Position numbers and translations under genes: made by a program. Below the pieces are notes generated by a model. The model worked only from the letters and a program-made list of their open reading frames with translations, searched no databases and was not told the DNA's origin. Below are positions 19,220 to 28,513 of a stretch of 64,000 nucleotides of DNA, in pieces. Source of the stretch: Leptospira ellinghausenii (GTDB lineage Bacteria > Spirochaetota > Leptospiria > Leptospirales > Leptospiraceae); assembly GCF_003114815.1 (NCBI RefSeq), contig NZ_BFAZ01000006.1, positions 62,001 through 126,000 of the forward strand, written 5' to 3'. Each line of letters begins with the position of its first letter. Within the stretch, counting starts at the first letter, position 1.

Positions 19220-20821
19220 GTGGGTAAGTTTTGTCGTTATCTCTGTTTGGGACTCGTTACACAAATTCTTGTAACACAAACCCTCATCGCCCAAGTGTGG
19301 GTTCCGACCGGTACAGAGGGAAGACGAGCCTCTGCTGTCCAATTTGATGCTGGTGGATCCAGTTTCCAGAAAGATTATTACGGATACATTTCCCCCAATT
19401 TTACTTTTAATCATGGTAGCCAATTTGGTTATTCTTTTTCACTTCCCATCAATGTTCTCGCAGTTGATAAAGAACCTCTTCAATTAGAGAGTAAAGCTGG
19501 TAAAATCCGTGAAATGGATTACAATAGTCGTAACGATTATGCAAGAGTTCTCAATTATATTTCGTATGGAACGTATAACCAACAAGTTCCAGGAAAGGTA
19601 ACTTATTCAGCTTATACTGGTAAGATGGTAGATGGTTACATTGGGCATGGAACGATTGTTAACAAATACCAAAGTTCTTCTCGTTTTGATTCCTATAACC
19701 CTGGTGTAATGGCCGATTTGAATACCGATTATGGTGGAGTACAATACTTTGCCAATTCCGTTGTAAACTTTGAAGTGAATGCCGCAAGGGTTTATATCAA
19801 ACCACTTGCGATTGGAAGATCATTATACTCTTTATTTGATAAATCAGCAGATCTTGTTTACTTAATGGACTTAAGAGGAAACGTTCTCGATGAATCGGGA
19901 CGACTCAGTGTAGAAGAAGAAGCTGGTGCTGAAGAAATTCAAAAGAAAAAAGCAGAAGAACTTCGCAAAAAAGAAATCCGTCCTGTTAGTAAAGATTCTC
20001 GTATGGAACTTGTCGACAATGACCCTTGGTACAATCGTTTGACTATCGGTTATACACAAGCTTGGGATAGGCAAGCACCTGTTCAAATGGCTTACAACAC
20101 AAATGGTTCTCCTGTAACTGAGAAAAAATTAGACAACCCAAAAACTACTGAAGTTACGAGAGCTTCCATCGAAGGAATGGATATTGAATATAGACTTTTA
20201 AATCTTCCATTCGTTGAATTTACACCTTATGTAGATTTTAATAAAATCAAAGGATTGGATGGTGCACAAGGTGCCCACTATGGTTCTATCTTTCGATTGG
20301 GGACAAAGGATCTAAATGTCATTTTGAAACCTGAGTTTCGCCAAATGACTGCCAATTATGCTCCCATGTATTTTGATAGTTTTTATGAAGTGGAACGATT
20401 TCAAAAATTTCCAGTTTCTGCTCCTATCCGTCCTAAATATGATTATTTAGAAAACCAATCCAATGCAAAGGTGACTGGTTATTATCATACAATTTATGTG
20501 AATTTTTATCATCTTGGATTTGAATTTGCTGTGGAAGATTATGGAATCAAAGGAAACAAACGTGTGTTTGCTGCAGCCTATATTCCGCTAGGTTCTTCCT
20601 TTCTCATGTCTTTTTACTATACAAAGAAGGGGTTTGATTCGCAAGGAAAAGCTTTTGAAATGGATAATAATACTCAAGCTGCTGCTGAAATTTCTAAAGC
20701 ATTTGGACCAATTGTCCTAAGGCTTCAAAATTATCGTAAGTATTATCTAGACTCGAGTGAGAAAACTTTCCTTAGTATCGATGAAATTCGTTTTCTTGTA
20801 TCAGGTGGAATTAGTTTCTAA
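19220..20821 (+). CDS. Predicted outer-membrane beta-barrel protein (unknown function)
   Basis: 533 aa with a GTG start. A signal peptide (about residues 1-25) ends in TLIAQVW. The mature part is rich in Tyr, Phe, Gly and alternating polar/hydrophobic strands. A short Glu/Lys-rich helix (about 228-255) interrupts it. The chain ends in a terminal Phe (SGGISF), the usual signature for BamA-mediated insertion. I do not recognise a family. A transport or structural role in the outer membrane is inferred only from architecture. No other start fits: the nearby ATGs at 19191 and 19209 are in another frame. The 3' end overlaps convergent rsmE by 11 bp. Confidence 0.7.
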   Translation: MGKFCRYLCLGLVTQILVTQTLIAQVWVPTGTEGRRASAVQFDAGGSSFQKDYYGYISPNFTFNHGSQFGYSFSLPINVLAVDKEPLQLESKAGKIREMDYNSRNDYARVLNYISYGTYNQQVPGKVTYSAYTGKMVDGYIGHGTIVNKYQSSSRFDSYNPGVMADLNTDYGGVQYFANSVVNFEVNAARVYIKPLAIGRSLYSLFDKSADLVYLMDLRGNVLDESGRLSVEEEAGAEEIQKKKAEELRKKEIRPVSKDSRMELVDNDPWYNRLTIGYTQAWDRQAPVQMAYNTNGSPVTEKKLDNPKTTEVTRASIEGMDIEYRLLNLPFVEFTPYVDFNKIKGLDGAQGAHYGSIFRLGTKDLNVILKPEFRQMTANYAPMYFDSFYEVERFQKFPVSAPIRPKYDYLENQSNAKVTGYYHTIYVNFYHLGFEFAVEDYGIKGNKRVFAAAYIPLGSSFLMSFYYTKKGFDSQGKAFEMDNNTQAAAEISKAFGPIVLRLQNYRKYYLDSSEKTFLSIDEIRFLVSGGISF

Positions 20822-21527
20822 ACAAAAAATACAATAGAGAAGAGAAAGCAAACTCTGTTCGTAGATTGATATTCCCTAATGTCATTGTTTTGTATTGTAA
20901 CTGGTTAAAATATTTCATATCGTCTTCATTCCAACCTGATTCTGGACCAAAAACAAAAAGTGTGTTTTGCAAATGATCCAAAGGTTCATTGTCGGTTTTG
21001 ATATCAAATTTCCCGATTCGATCCATCACAAAAACGTTCCCATCCCAAGTCGCAAGAAACTCTTTCCAATTTTTTTTCTGCCCAAACTGAACCATTGGAA
21101 AATGTGCATTTCCAGTTTGGCTCATTCCTGTATAAATCCACTGATTCCAATCCTTTGTGTAAATTGGTGAAGTCCAATATTCTTTGTTTTTTGTTTCCGT
21201 CGCAAAAAAACTAAGTGAGTTAATTCCGTATGCGCCTGCTAGGTGAAGGATCTTTTTTGCTGTCTGTGGTCTAGGTAACGAAAAAAAACAGTGGATAGGT
21301 AAAGGGTTGAACATTAGCGAAACGGATTCTTTTTTGATAAGGATTGATTCGGTTTCCTTGATTTGAAGGACTCGAAACACAAAATTCCCTTCATTCTGAA
21401 TCACAACCTGCACCTCATCGTCAGGTCTTTTTTTTAAGATGGTTCTGATATGGTTATGACGTTCGTCTGTTAGGGATACTGATTCATCTATACGTAACTC
21501 TTCCTTTTGAATCAGTATCCAATTCAA
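20811..21527 (-). CDS. rsmE: 16S rRNA (uracil-1498-N3)-methyltransferase RsmE
   Basis: 238 aa SPOUT-class methyltransferase. An N-terminal PUA-like part (SLTDERHNHIRTILKK) precedes the knotted SAM-binding domain, with FVFGPESGWNEDD and the conserved LGNINLRTEFA near the C-terminus. This replaces the more common LGxRILRxETA, but the pattern is clear. RsmE methylates U1498 in the decoding centre. The start is 3 bp after the stop of the zinc-ribbon gene. The gene converges on the 19220 ORF with an 11-bp overlap. Confidence 0.9.
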   Translation of the reverse strand: MNWILIQKEELRIDESVSLTDERHNHIRTILKKRPDDEVQVVIQNEGNFVFRVLQIKETESILIKKESVSLMFNPLPIHCFFSLPRPQTAKKILHLAGAYGINSLSFFATETKNKEYWTSPIYTKDWNQWIYTGMSQTGNAHFPMVQFGQKKNWKEFLATWDGNVFVMDRIGKFDIKTDNEPLDHLQNTLFVFGPESGWNEDDMKYFNQLQYKTMTLGNINLRTEFAFSSLLYFLFRN

Positions 21528-21530
21528 AAT

Positions 21531-22022
21531 TTAAATCTCGATACTCGGTTTTTTAGGTTCTTTGGGTAATATTTCTTCTTCATCTGATTCGATAGATGGT
21601 CCTTCAAAATCAGGTGGGAAATCTTTTGGTGATTCTTCTTGGAAAAATGGATCTTGCTGATTGTTTTTTCTGTCCAGATTGGCTTCTGAATTGGACCATT
21701 TCCAAACATACAATAAAAGTATGGAAAAAAGAAGAATTGGTATCCATGGAATTTCTTTTTTCTGTTTCCCACGTTTTGATTTTAGATAATCAATCGGTGC
21801 ATACAGTAAATCAAAAATCAGATCTTTATAATTTTGGAATGTTGGTTTAAATTGAAAAGAGGGGATTTCTACTTCGTGGGAACTGAAACTGTCTTCTTGT
21901 TCTATTTCCGGATCAAAAGTAAATCGGTGAGAGCAGACGGGACATTGAACCAAAATGGTTCCCTGCGTAACAGGGAACCGTAACATCGTGGAACAATTCG
22001 GACATTGTTTTACGCGATTCAA
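21531..22022 (-). CDS. Zinc-ribbon membrane protein (unknown function)
   Basis: 163 aa. The N-terminus is a zinc ribbon with two CxxC pairs (CPNCSTMLRF and CPVCSHRFTF, residues about 8-33), similar to the MJ0042/GYF-type finger that opens many bacterial membrane proteins. A basic stretch (about 80-92) and one transmembrane helix (about 93-107, IPILLFSILLLYVW) follow, then an acidic Pro/Glu-rich tail. The arrangement predicts a cytoplasmic finger tethered to the inner membrane. No function can be assigned. It is just upstream of rsmE and downstream of another envelope gene. Confidence 0.7.
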   Translation of the reverse strand: MNRVKQCPNCSTMLRFPVTQGTILVQCPVCSHRFTFDPEIEQEDSFSSHEVEIPSFQFKPTFQNYKDLIFDLLYAPIDYLKSKRGKQKKEIPWIPILLFSILLLYVWKWSNSEANLDRKNNQQDPFFQEESPKDFPPDFEGPSIESDEEEILPKEPKKPSIEI

Positions 22023-22040
22023 TTAAGAACCTGTATGTTC

Positions 22041-22886
<846 letters not shown>

Positions 22887-22996
22887 CTAAAAGGTTAATT
22901 TGAGGATACCAAGGAACGTCCCATGGGCGTAAACAAATATCCTGTAAATAGTATCGGTAAAATCCTGAATAAGATTGAAGCCGAATCTCTCTCTTT

Positions 22997-24247
22997 TTAG
23001 AGTTTCCATCCAAAATCTGGAAAGGATTCCAAATAAAATGGCAATCCTGGGGCGGTCAACTGTTCCAAATGTTTCCAATTTTTGGTGATCCATCGCCTTT
23101 CCACATAATCGCAATAGTCCTTTAAATTCCTCCCTGAGGCTCCTGTTAACAAATCAGCGATCTGTTCCCTTTCCTTCTGGTCCAATTGTTTGGCATATCC
23201 CTCCAGGATTTTAGTCCTTTCTTCTCTGTTTGGAAGGGGAAATTTGATTTTTCTGTCAAAACGGGACAAAAGGGCAGAATCAAGGTCCTCTTTACGATTG
23301 GTTGCCCCAATGGTGATTGTGCCTGTTTTTTCTGCAAAACCATCCAGTTTTCGAAGTAAAACACTTAGTAAATTCCGTGTGGCTTCATAAAGTCCGTCTT
23401 CTCGTGAAGTTGCAAGGGAATCTATTTCATCTAAAAATAAAATACACTTTGGAAACAAAGCGGATGCATCAAATACCATCGCTAGGTTTTGAGAAGATTC
23501 TCCGTAGTACTTACTCAATATGGATTCGATGGGAACATAGACCATTGGCACACCACAAAGATGGGAAACTATTTTTGCCATGCTGGTTTTTCCGACTCCA
23601 GGTTCCCCTTCAAATAATACTGCCCTCGGTAGGTTTCCTGTTGGTTTCATTCGTGTTAGTTTTGTAATTTCAAGGAATGGTTCTGGTTGTCTGAGGGGGA
23701 AAACCAAACTTTCTAAGATTTGTTCTTTTACAGAATCATAACCAAAAACAGAATCAAAACCTAAATCGTTTCCTTTTGCTTTTTCTAAAATGGGATCATA
23801 AACTTCCACACCGAGAGGTTCCAAAATAGACCTAGGGTCTTTTGTTGTGCCTCCCTCTAATTTCAAAAATTGAAAAAGATGGATGATTGTTTGTATTTCT
23901 TTTGTGGAAAAATCTCCTAACTTCGAACATTCCACTTTGAGGTCTGATTTAAATGAAAATCGAATGCGAAATCTTGCAGATAAGTTCTTTTGCGGTTCGA
24001 ATAAATTGTCACCTAATGTCTGTAAACTTAAGTAACCATCTTCAAAATTATAAATCCGGAAATTTTCAATGTAGTTCCGAACGATCCCCAGGCAATCTAA
24101 GATTTTTTCCTTTCCCACTGCATTTTGGCGGAACCGAAAGATGGTTTCTTCTTTTTCTTGTACAAATTGGTAATTTGCCTGTTTTAGCTCTGTAGCAAAT
24201 AGGTCTTTGGCCTTAAAAAAATCCAAGGCAGGGGTGGAACTGGACAT
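22997..24247 (-). CDS. AAA-family ATPase
   Basis: About 416 aa from the ATG at 24247. The N-terminal 160 residues have no recognised domain. The AAA module carries Walker A GEPGVGKTS (about 214-222), Walker B LFLDEID, sensor-1 TIGATNR and an arginine-finger region LLSRFDRKIKFPLP. This is closest to the classical AAA group of spastin/FtsH/proteasomal-type ATPases; no protease domain is present. A TTG 36 bp upstream would add a hydrophobic MKKKP-type leader. I prefer the ATG because the AAA module should be cytosolic, but neither start has a good ribosome site. It diverges from fliN. Confidence 0.8.
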   Translation of the reverse strand: MSSSTPALDFFKAKDLFATELKQANYQFVQEKEETIFRFRQNAVGKEKILDCLGIVRNYIENFRIYNFEDGYLSLQTLGDNLFEPQKNLSARFRIRFSFKSDLKVECSKLGDFSTKEIQTIIHLFQFLKLEGGTTKDPRSILEPLGVEVYDPILEKAKGNDLGFDSVFGYDSVKEQILESLVFPLRQPEPFLEITKLTRMKPTGNLPRAVLFEGEPGVGKTSMAKIVSHLCGVPMVYVPIESILSKYYGESSQNLAMVFDASALFPKCILFLDEIDSLATSREDGLYEATRNLLSVLLRKLDGFAEKTGTITIGATNRKEDLDSALLSRFDRKIKFPLPNREERTKILEGYAKQLDQKEREQIADLLTGASGRNLKDYCDYVERRWITKNWKHLEQLTAPGLPFYLESFPDFGWKL

Positions 24248-24333
24248 AAGGAACAAAATAGGGAAGATTGGCTTTTTTTTCAAGGAAGGATTTTGATTTC
24301 CTCCGACGAATACATTGTAGAGGTTGTAGGATT

Positions 24334-24852
24334 ATGGGTGAAGGTTCACTATCACAAGAAGACATAGACGCGCTACTCGGTGGATTTAGCGGCGGGAGCA
24401 CACCTGCGGGTGGTGGTTCTGGCGGAGGTGGTGGTGGACTCGACGACCTGGATGCTTTGGTCGGCGGTGGTGGAGGAGATGACAATGGACCTTCCTTTGC
24501 CGACATTGCAGCCGCCCTAGGACCAAGTGCAACCCCAGCACCAACTAGGGGCCAGGCAAAAGCCCAATCCAGTTCAGGTAATAATACTGCAAACCTCAAC
24601 CTTCTACTGGATGTCACCTTACAACTGACAATTGAACTTGGTAGAACCACAATGTTCATCAAAGATGTTTTACAACTCACTGAAGGGACAGTTGTCGAAC
24701 TCGACAAAAACATTGGGGAAGAACTCGATATCCTAGCCAATGGAAAACTTGTTGGACGAGGGAAACTCATCGTACTAGATGATTATTACGGAATCCAAAT
24801 CACCCAGATTGTGGATCCGATGGAACGTTTGGGTGGTCCAGCCTTTTTATAA
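24334..24852 (+). CDS. fliN: Flagellar motor switch protein FliN
   Basis: 172 aa from the ATG at 24334; upstream in-frame codons encode an implausible Arg/Cys-rich leader. Residues 5-15 read SLSQEDIDALL, a CheY-binding-type motif like that of FliM. A Gly/Ala/Pro-rich linker (about 16-65) follows. The C-terminal SpoA domain (about 85-170) has LDVTLQLTIELGRT and the terminal IVDPMERL stretch. FliN forms the cytoplasmic C-ring of the motor. The N-terminal motif also makes a FliY-like naming defensible. Confidence 0.92.
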   Translation: MGEGSLSQEDIDALLGGFSGGSTPAGGGSGGGGGGLDDLDALVGGGGGDDNGPSFADIAAALGPSATPAPTRGQAKAQSSSGNNTANLNLLLDVTLQLTIELGRTTMFIKDVLQLTEGTVVELDKNIGEELDILANGKLVGRGKLIVLDDYYGIQITQIVDPMERLGGPAFL

Positions 24853-24893
24853 GCCCGTTGATTTCATTTTAAGTTGGGAAGGATGTTTCACCC

Positions 24894-25349
24894 TTGGAAA
24901 CTAATAAGTTCGAATACCAAATCGAAAGGATCACCAATCCTTCAGAATCTTTACAAGAAGACCTTTGGAAACGTTTACATGATTACAGCATCTCTAAGTT
25001 AGGGGATGAGTCTCTCGCTTCGAAAGAATTTTTTGCCATTTTAGTCAAGGAAGGGGACACACTCATCGCAGCTTCTCTTTGTTATCTCTTCTTCAAGGGA
25101 TTAAACTTACAATTACTTTGGGTTGCCGAGGAAAAACGTGGACAGGATTTAGGAACAAAACTCCTACAAGAGATTGAAACAGAAGCAAAACGATTGGGAG
25201 CAAATCTGGTATTTGGGTATTCCTTTGGATTCCAAGCTCCCAAATTTTATACCAAACTTGGGTATGAAGAAGTAGGCATGATTCCCAATTATCCGGAAGG
25301 CCAGAATTGTTATTTCCTTTGTAAAAAATTAACAAAGGATTCTCCTTGA
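24894..25349 (+). CDS. GNAT-family N-acetyltransferase
   Basis: 151 aa, TTG start with GGGAAGGA about ten bases upstream; the nearby ATG at 24883 is in another frame. The acetyl-CoA site is visible as LLWVAEEKRGQDLGTKLLQE (the RGQDLG loop) and the C-terminal FYTKLGYEEVGMIPNYPEG matches the family. The substrate is unknown. It lies 41 bp after fliN in the same direction and may be cotranscribed. Confidence 0.85.
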   Translation: METNKFEYQIERITNPSESLQEDLWKRLHDYSISKLGDESLASKEFFAILVKEGDTLIAASLCYLFFKGLNLQLLWVAEEKRGQDLGTKLLQEIETEAKRLGANLVFGYSFGFQAPKFYTKLGYEEVGMIPNYPEGQNCYFLCKKLTKDSP

Positions 25350-25402
25350 CGGAAATTCTCAAACCGAACAGTTTGTAATTCTATGTTAACTCTAGCCATT
25401 GT

Positions 25403-25486
25403 GTAGACCGCCAAAACGGTGATCTTGTTTTGGATACCCCGCCTAAATTACATTAGGAGGCGGCTATCTTCGCGCAGGCGGTTTAC
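25403..25486 (+). ncRNA. Candidate structured RNA (three-way junction) upstream of the RNHCP gene
   Basis: GTAGACCGCC (25403-25412) can pair along its full length with GGCGGTTTAC (25477-25486), with one G-U pair. Inside, CCAAAAC (25411-25417) pairs with GTTTTGG (25427-25433) around a 9-base loop, sharing two bases with the outer stem, and CCGCCT (25439-25444) pairs with AGGCGG (25458-25463). The element is 84 nt long and ends 54 nt before the ATG at 25541. It could be a cis-regulatory leader, a small RNA or a DNA-level repeat. It matches no riboswitch I know. Confidence 0.5.
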
Positions 25487-25540
25487 TCCCTCTCATCAAC
25501 TGTTTTGGTGTCCCTTTTTGTTTTGCCGCAAAAACTGGGT

Positions 25541-26017
25541 ATGTCACGTAACATTGACCAAACGAATTTCCAAAAAATTTCTAAGAAAAAACGTTTTGAA
25601 GACGAAGACGAGGAAAACTCTTTTTCTCATGTCAAAAAAAAATCTCACCGGTTTCGTTCGGATACGGAAGAGTTCCGATGTGTGGAATGCAAACAAATGG
25701 TATTCCCTCCTGGGTTTGGAACCGACCAACGAAACCATTGTCCCAATTGCCTAACAAGCCTTCATTTGGACAATACACCTGGTGACAGAGCGGCGATCTG
25801 TGGGAGTAAGATGGAAGCCATTTCCATTTGGGTAAGAAAGGGTGAATGGGTAATTTTACACCGCTGTAAAGGGTGTGGGGTGATCCATGCCAATCGAATT
25901 GGACCTGATGACAATGAAGCTTTACTTCTGTCACTTGCTGCACAAGCCATGGCAAAACCAAGTTTTCGATTGTTTTCGGAAACTCCGGAGGAAGACCCAC
26001 CGGAGTCATTTCGTTAG
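25541..26017 (+). CDS. RNHCP-domain zinc-binding protein
   Basis: 158 aa from the ATG at 25541 (MSRNIDQ). A charged N-terminus leads to the RNHCP domain at about 50-140: FRCVECKQMV, the name-giving RNHCPNC with the conserved HLD after it, then CGSKMEAISIW and HRCKGCGVIHANRI. Eight Cys/His positions suggest one or two zinc sites. The biochemical role of this family is not established to my knowledge. No Shine-Dalgarno sequence is evident before the ATG, and a TTG at 25505 would add 12 residues. The gene follows a structured intergenic element. Confidence 0.78.
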   Translation: MSRNIDQTNFQKISKKKRFEDEDEENSFSHVKKKSHRFRSDTEEFRCVECKQMVFPPGFGTDQRNHCPNCLTSLHLDNTPGDRAAICGSKMEAISIWVRKGEWVILHRCKGCGVIHANRIGPDDNEALLLSLAAQAMAKPSFRLFSETPEEDPPESFR

Positions 26018-26026
26018 GCGATAAAA

Positions 26027-26947
26027 CTATGCCTTTGGTTTTTTGGCTTCTGTTAGGTTGGCAATGAGAGTTGGTAAATTCATTACATCTGCTGGGATGA
26101 GAATTTCCGTACTTTCTTTTGCTACGTGTAAGAAGTTTTGGATAAAGGCTTTGGTGATTTGGAGTTTGATGGCTGATGCACCACCTTGGTCGGAAATGGC
26201 ACCTGCAATGGCTTCAATCCCTTTGGCAGTTGCGACAGCCAAAGCTTCAATTTCTGTTGCCTTACCTTCTGCTGAGTTGATCCTTCGTTGTTTTTCCCCT
26301 TCCGATTTGTTCACTGCTTCCTCTTTAAATCCGAGGGAGCGGTTGATACGAGCATCTCTTTCCCCTTCCGACAAAAGTACCTGGGAACGTTTTGCAATTT
26401 GTGCTTTTTTCTCTTTCTCCATGGCATCTAACACAGATTTAGGTGGAACAATATTTAAAATTTCGTATCGATTCACTTTGATCCCCCAAGGTTCTGATGC
26501 TTGGTCAATCGCTGCGACAATGGTTGAGTTGATTAAGTCTTTTTCCCCGATGGTTTTGTCAAGTTCCATGGTTCCAATCACCGAACGCATTGTTGTTTGT
26601 GCTAGTTGGATGGCAGCAAATTGAAAGTCTTCGATTCCATAAGAGGCGCGCACTGGATCGATGATTTTTAAGTAAATCACACCATCTACTTTTACTTGGA
26701 CGTTATCATGTGTGATACAAATCTGCGGTTGGACATCAATCGATTGTTCTTTCAATGTGTGGTAATACGCATCCCTGTCAATGAACGGGATGAGGATGTG
26801 AAAACCTGCTCGTAAGGAACGGGAATACTTTCCAAGCCTTTCGACAATGAGAACATCTTGTGCAGGGATGATGCGAATGCAACGGAAGATTTTATAAATC
26901 AAATAGATGGCAACAACGGCCCAAAATGCTAAATAAACAAATTCCAT
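26027..26947 (-). CDS. SPFH/band 7 (stomatin-like) membrane protein, second copy
   Basis: 306 aa. One N-terminal membrane helix (about 3-20) is followed by the band-7 domain (IIPAQDVLIVERLGKYSRS onward), with YEILNIVPPKSVLDAME. An alpha-helical coiled region (about 180-250) rich in Glu, Arg and Ala, and a C-terminal tail complete it. SPFH proteins oligomerise on the inner membrane and organise lipid domains or partner proteases. It is adjacent to a paralogue (1 bp) and to an NfeD gene, the typical genomic partner. Confidence 0.92.
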   Translation of the reverse strand: MEFVYLAFWAVVAIYLIYKIFRCIRIIPAQDVLIVERLGKYSRSLRAGFHILIPFIDRDAYYHTLKEQSIDVQPQICITHDNVQVKVDGVIYLKIIDPVRASYGIEDFQFAAIQLAQTTMRSVIGTMELDKTIGEKDLINSTIVAAIDQASEPWGIKVNRYEILNIVPPKSVLDAMEKEKKAQIAKRSQVLLSEGERDARINRSLGFKEEAVNKSEGEKQRRINSAEGKATEIEALAVATAKGIEAIAGAISDQGGASAIKLQITKAFIQNFLHVAKESTEILIPADVMNLPTLIANLTEAKKPKA

Positions 26948-26948
26948 T

Positions 26949-27869
26949 TTATTCTCCTACCTGTGGGATTTTAGTTGTGATTTTGGAAAGCCCTTCGAAC
27001 ACTCCACCGATATTGGCTAAGGTTTCTGGTACAACAGTTGTTTTGGATGTTTTTAAGATATGCCCAAGTGCATCCAAGTACTCCTGCGTGATTTGTAAAC
27101 TCACTGCTTCCTTTCCACCTTTTTTACTAATGGCTTCTGAGATGAGTTGAAGGCCTTTTGCAGTCGCATTGGAGATGAGTGTGATTTCCTGTGCACGACC
27201 GTCTGCTTCATTCACCAAACGGATTTTTTCCCCTTCGGAGATATTGATGGATTCTTGTCTTTCGCCAACGGAATGATTGACTCGAGATTCTTTTTCTCCT
27301 TGTGAAATGGTGATCTCAGCTCGGCGTTCCCGTTCTGATTTCATTTGGTTTTCCATCTCAATCAAAATTTGTTTTGGAGGTGTGATGTTGCGGATCTCAT
27401 AACGAGTGACTTTGATACCCCAAGGGTCTGTGGCCCTATCAATATTAGAAACAACACGACCATTGATTTCATCTCTTTCGGAAAGTAAGTTATCAAAAAT
27501 TAACTTACCAATTTCAGAGCGAAGTGTGGTTTGTGCAAGTTGGGTGGTAGCTAACATAAAGTTATCAATTCCGTAAGAAGCCTTTTCACCATCGATGACT
27601 TTTAGATACAAAACTCCATCCACTTCTACGGATACGTTGTCTTTTGTGATACAAACTTGTGGATCGATATCAATGGTTTGTTCTTTGAGATTTTGTCTGT
27701 ACCGAATTTGGTCGACAAAAGGGATCATAAAATAAAACCCCGATTTTAAAACTCCATTCAAAACACCTAATCTTTCTTTAATAAAAACACTTTGTTCTGG
27801 TACGATGATGATTGTTTTTTTGATGATATAAACTACGACCAAAAAGACAACGATGACGGTTGCGCCCAT
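26949..27869 (-). CDS. SPFH/band 7 (stomatin-like) membrane protein, first copy
   Basis: 306 aa from the ATG at 27869, which has GAGGAGG just upstream; an ORF start at 27902 lacks this. It has an N-terminal membrane helix (about 2-20), the band-7 domain (IVPEQSVFIKERLGVLNG; YEIRNITPPKQILIEME), and a Glu/Arg-rich helical region. Its layout matches the downstream gene, so the pair is a tandem duplication that has since diverged. Together with the short NfeD gene upstream it likely forms a membrane complex. Confidence 0.92.
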   Translation of the reverse strand: MGATVIVVFLVVVYIIKKTIIIVPEQSVFIKERLGVLNGVLKSGFYFMIPFVDQIRYRQNLKEQTIDIDPQVCITKDNVSVEVDGVLYLKVIDGEKASYGIDNFMLATTQLAQTTLRSEIGKLIFDNLLSERDEINGRVVSNIDRATDPWGIKVTRYEIRNITPPKQILIEMENQMKSERERRAEITISQGEKESRVNHSVGERQESINISEGEKIRLVNEADGRAQEITLISNATAKGLQLISEAISKKGGKEAVSLQITQEYLDALGHILKTSKTTVVPETLANIGGVFEGLSKITTKIPQVGE

Positions 27870-27962
27870 TGTTTCCTCCTCTGTGACTTGGAGACGGTAC
27901 ATGGACTTTCAAAAGAGAAAAGGGTTTTTTTTGATACTCTTAAAAAAAATGAACGGTAGGTT

Positions 27963-28451
27963 TTATGATTCCACTTTTTCGACTGTGAAAGTCAAATTTT
28001 CACGCGAGAGAATCTTTACATATTCCCCTTTTGGGATTTTTGAATCTTTCGAAATCGCATCCCAAACAGTCCCTTGGAATCGGATTTTTCCGCCATGGCG
28101 GTTCACCAAAATATCAGTTTCAACAGGCACAATTTGGTTCAGATAATCATCCTGGATAAAAGGATCCACACTTGATTCTGATTTAAAAAACTTTTTAATC
28201 AGTGATCCTCCAAGGAGGATCGAAATAAAACTGGAAACCACCCAAATGATGACTTCGGTGTAAAACTCCATCGGAACCAAACGGGAAAGGATACCTGTAA
28301 AAATGGCTCCAACTCCTAAAAACATCACAAAGGTCCCAGGCAAAAGGAATTCAGAAAAAAGGAGAATGATTCCCATTAAAATCCATAAGTATGCAGTGTT
28401 TGCCAAAATCAAATCCAATGTGTGATCCTCTAAGGAAGTAGACCATTCCAA
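27963..28451 (-). CDS. nfeD: Short NfeD-family membrane protein
   Basis: 162 aa. Two to three transmembrane helices lie at about 17-85, followed by a C-terminal OB-fold domain (about 105-160; LVNRHGGKIRFQGTVWDA and GEYVKIL). It lacks the ClpP-like protease domain of long NfeD proteins, so it is the short form. NfeD OB domains act with stomatin-type SPFH proteins. It is the first gene of this set, about 93 bp upstream of the first SPFH gene. Confidence 0.88.
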   Translation of the reverse strand: MEWSTSLEDHTLDLILANTAYLWILMGIILLFSEFLLPGTFVMFLGVGAIFTGILSRLVPMEFYTEVIIWVVSSFISILLGGSLIKKFFKSESSVDPFIQDDYLNQIVPVETDILVNRHGGKIRFQGTVWDAISKDSKIPKGEYVKILSRENLTFTVEKVES

Positions 28452-28513
28452 TCAGATCATGGCAAGAAAAATAATACTTTGATTCATGAGATAGTGCAAA
28501 GAACCTGTCTAGT

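Noticed and set aside
24213..24770. 185-codon frame antisense to fliN
   Set aside because: Pro/Ser-rich translation mirrors the Gly-rich linker on the other strand; the FliN frame has clear domains.
25403..25486. Known riboswitch (SAM, cobalamin, preQ1, c-di-GMP, TPP)
   Set aside because: None of the core motifs I know from these classes is visible; only the secondary structure is supported.
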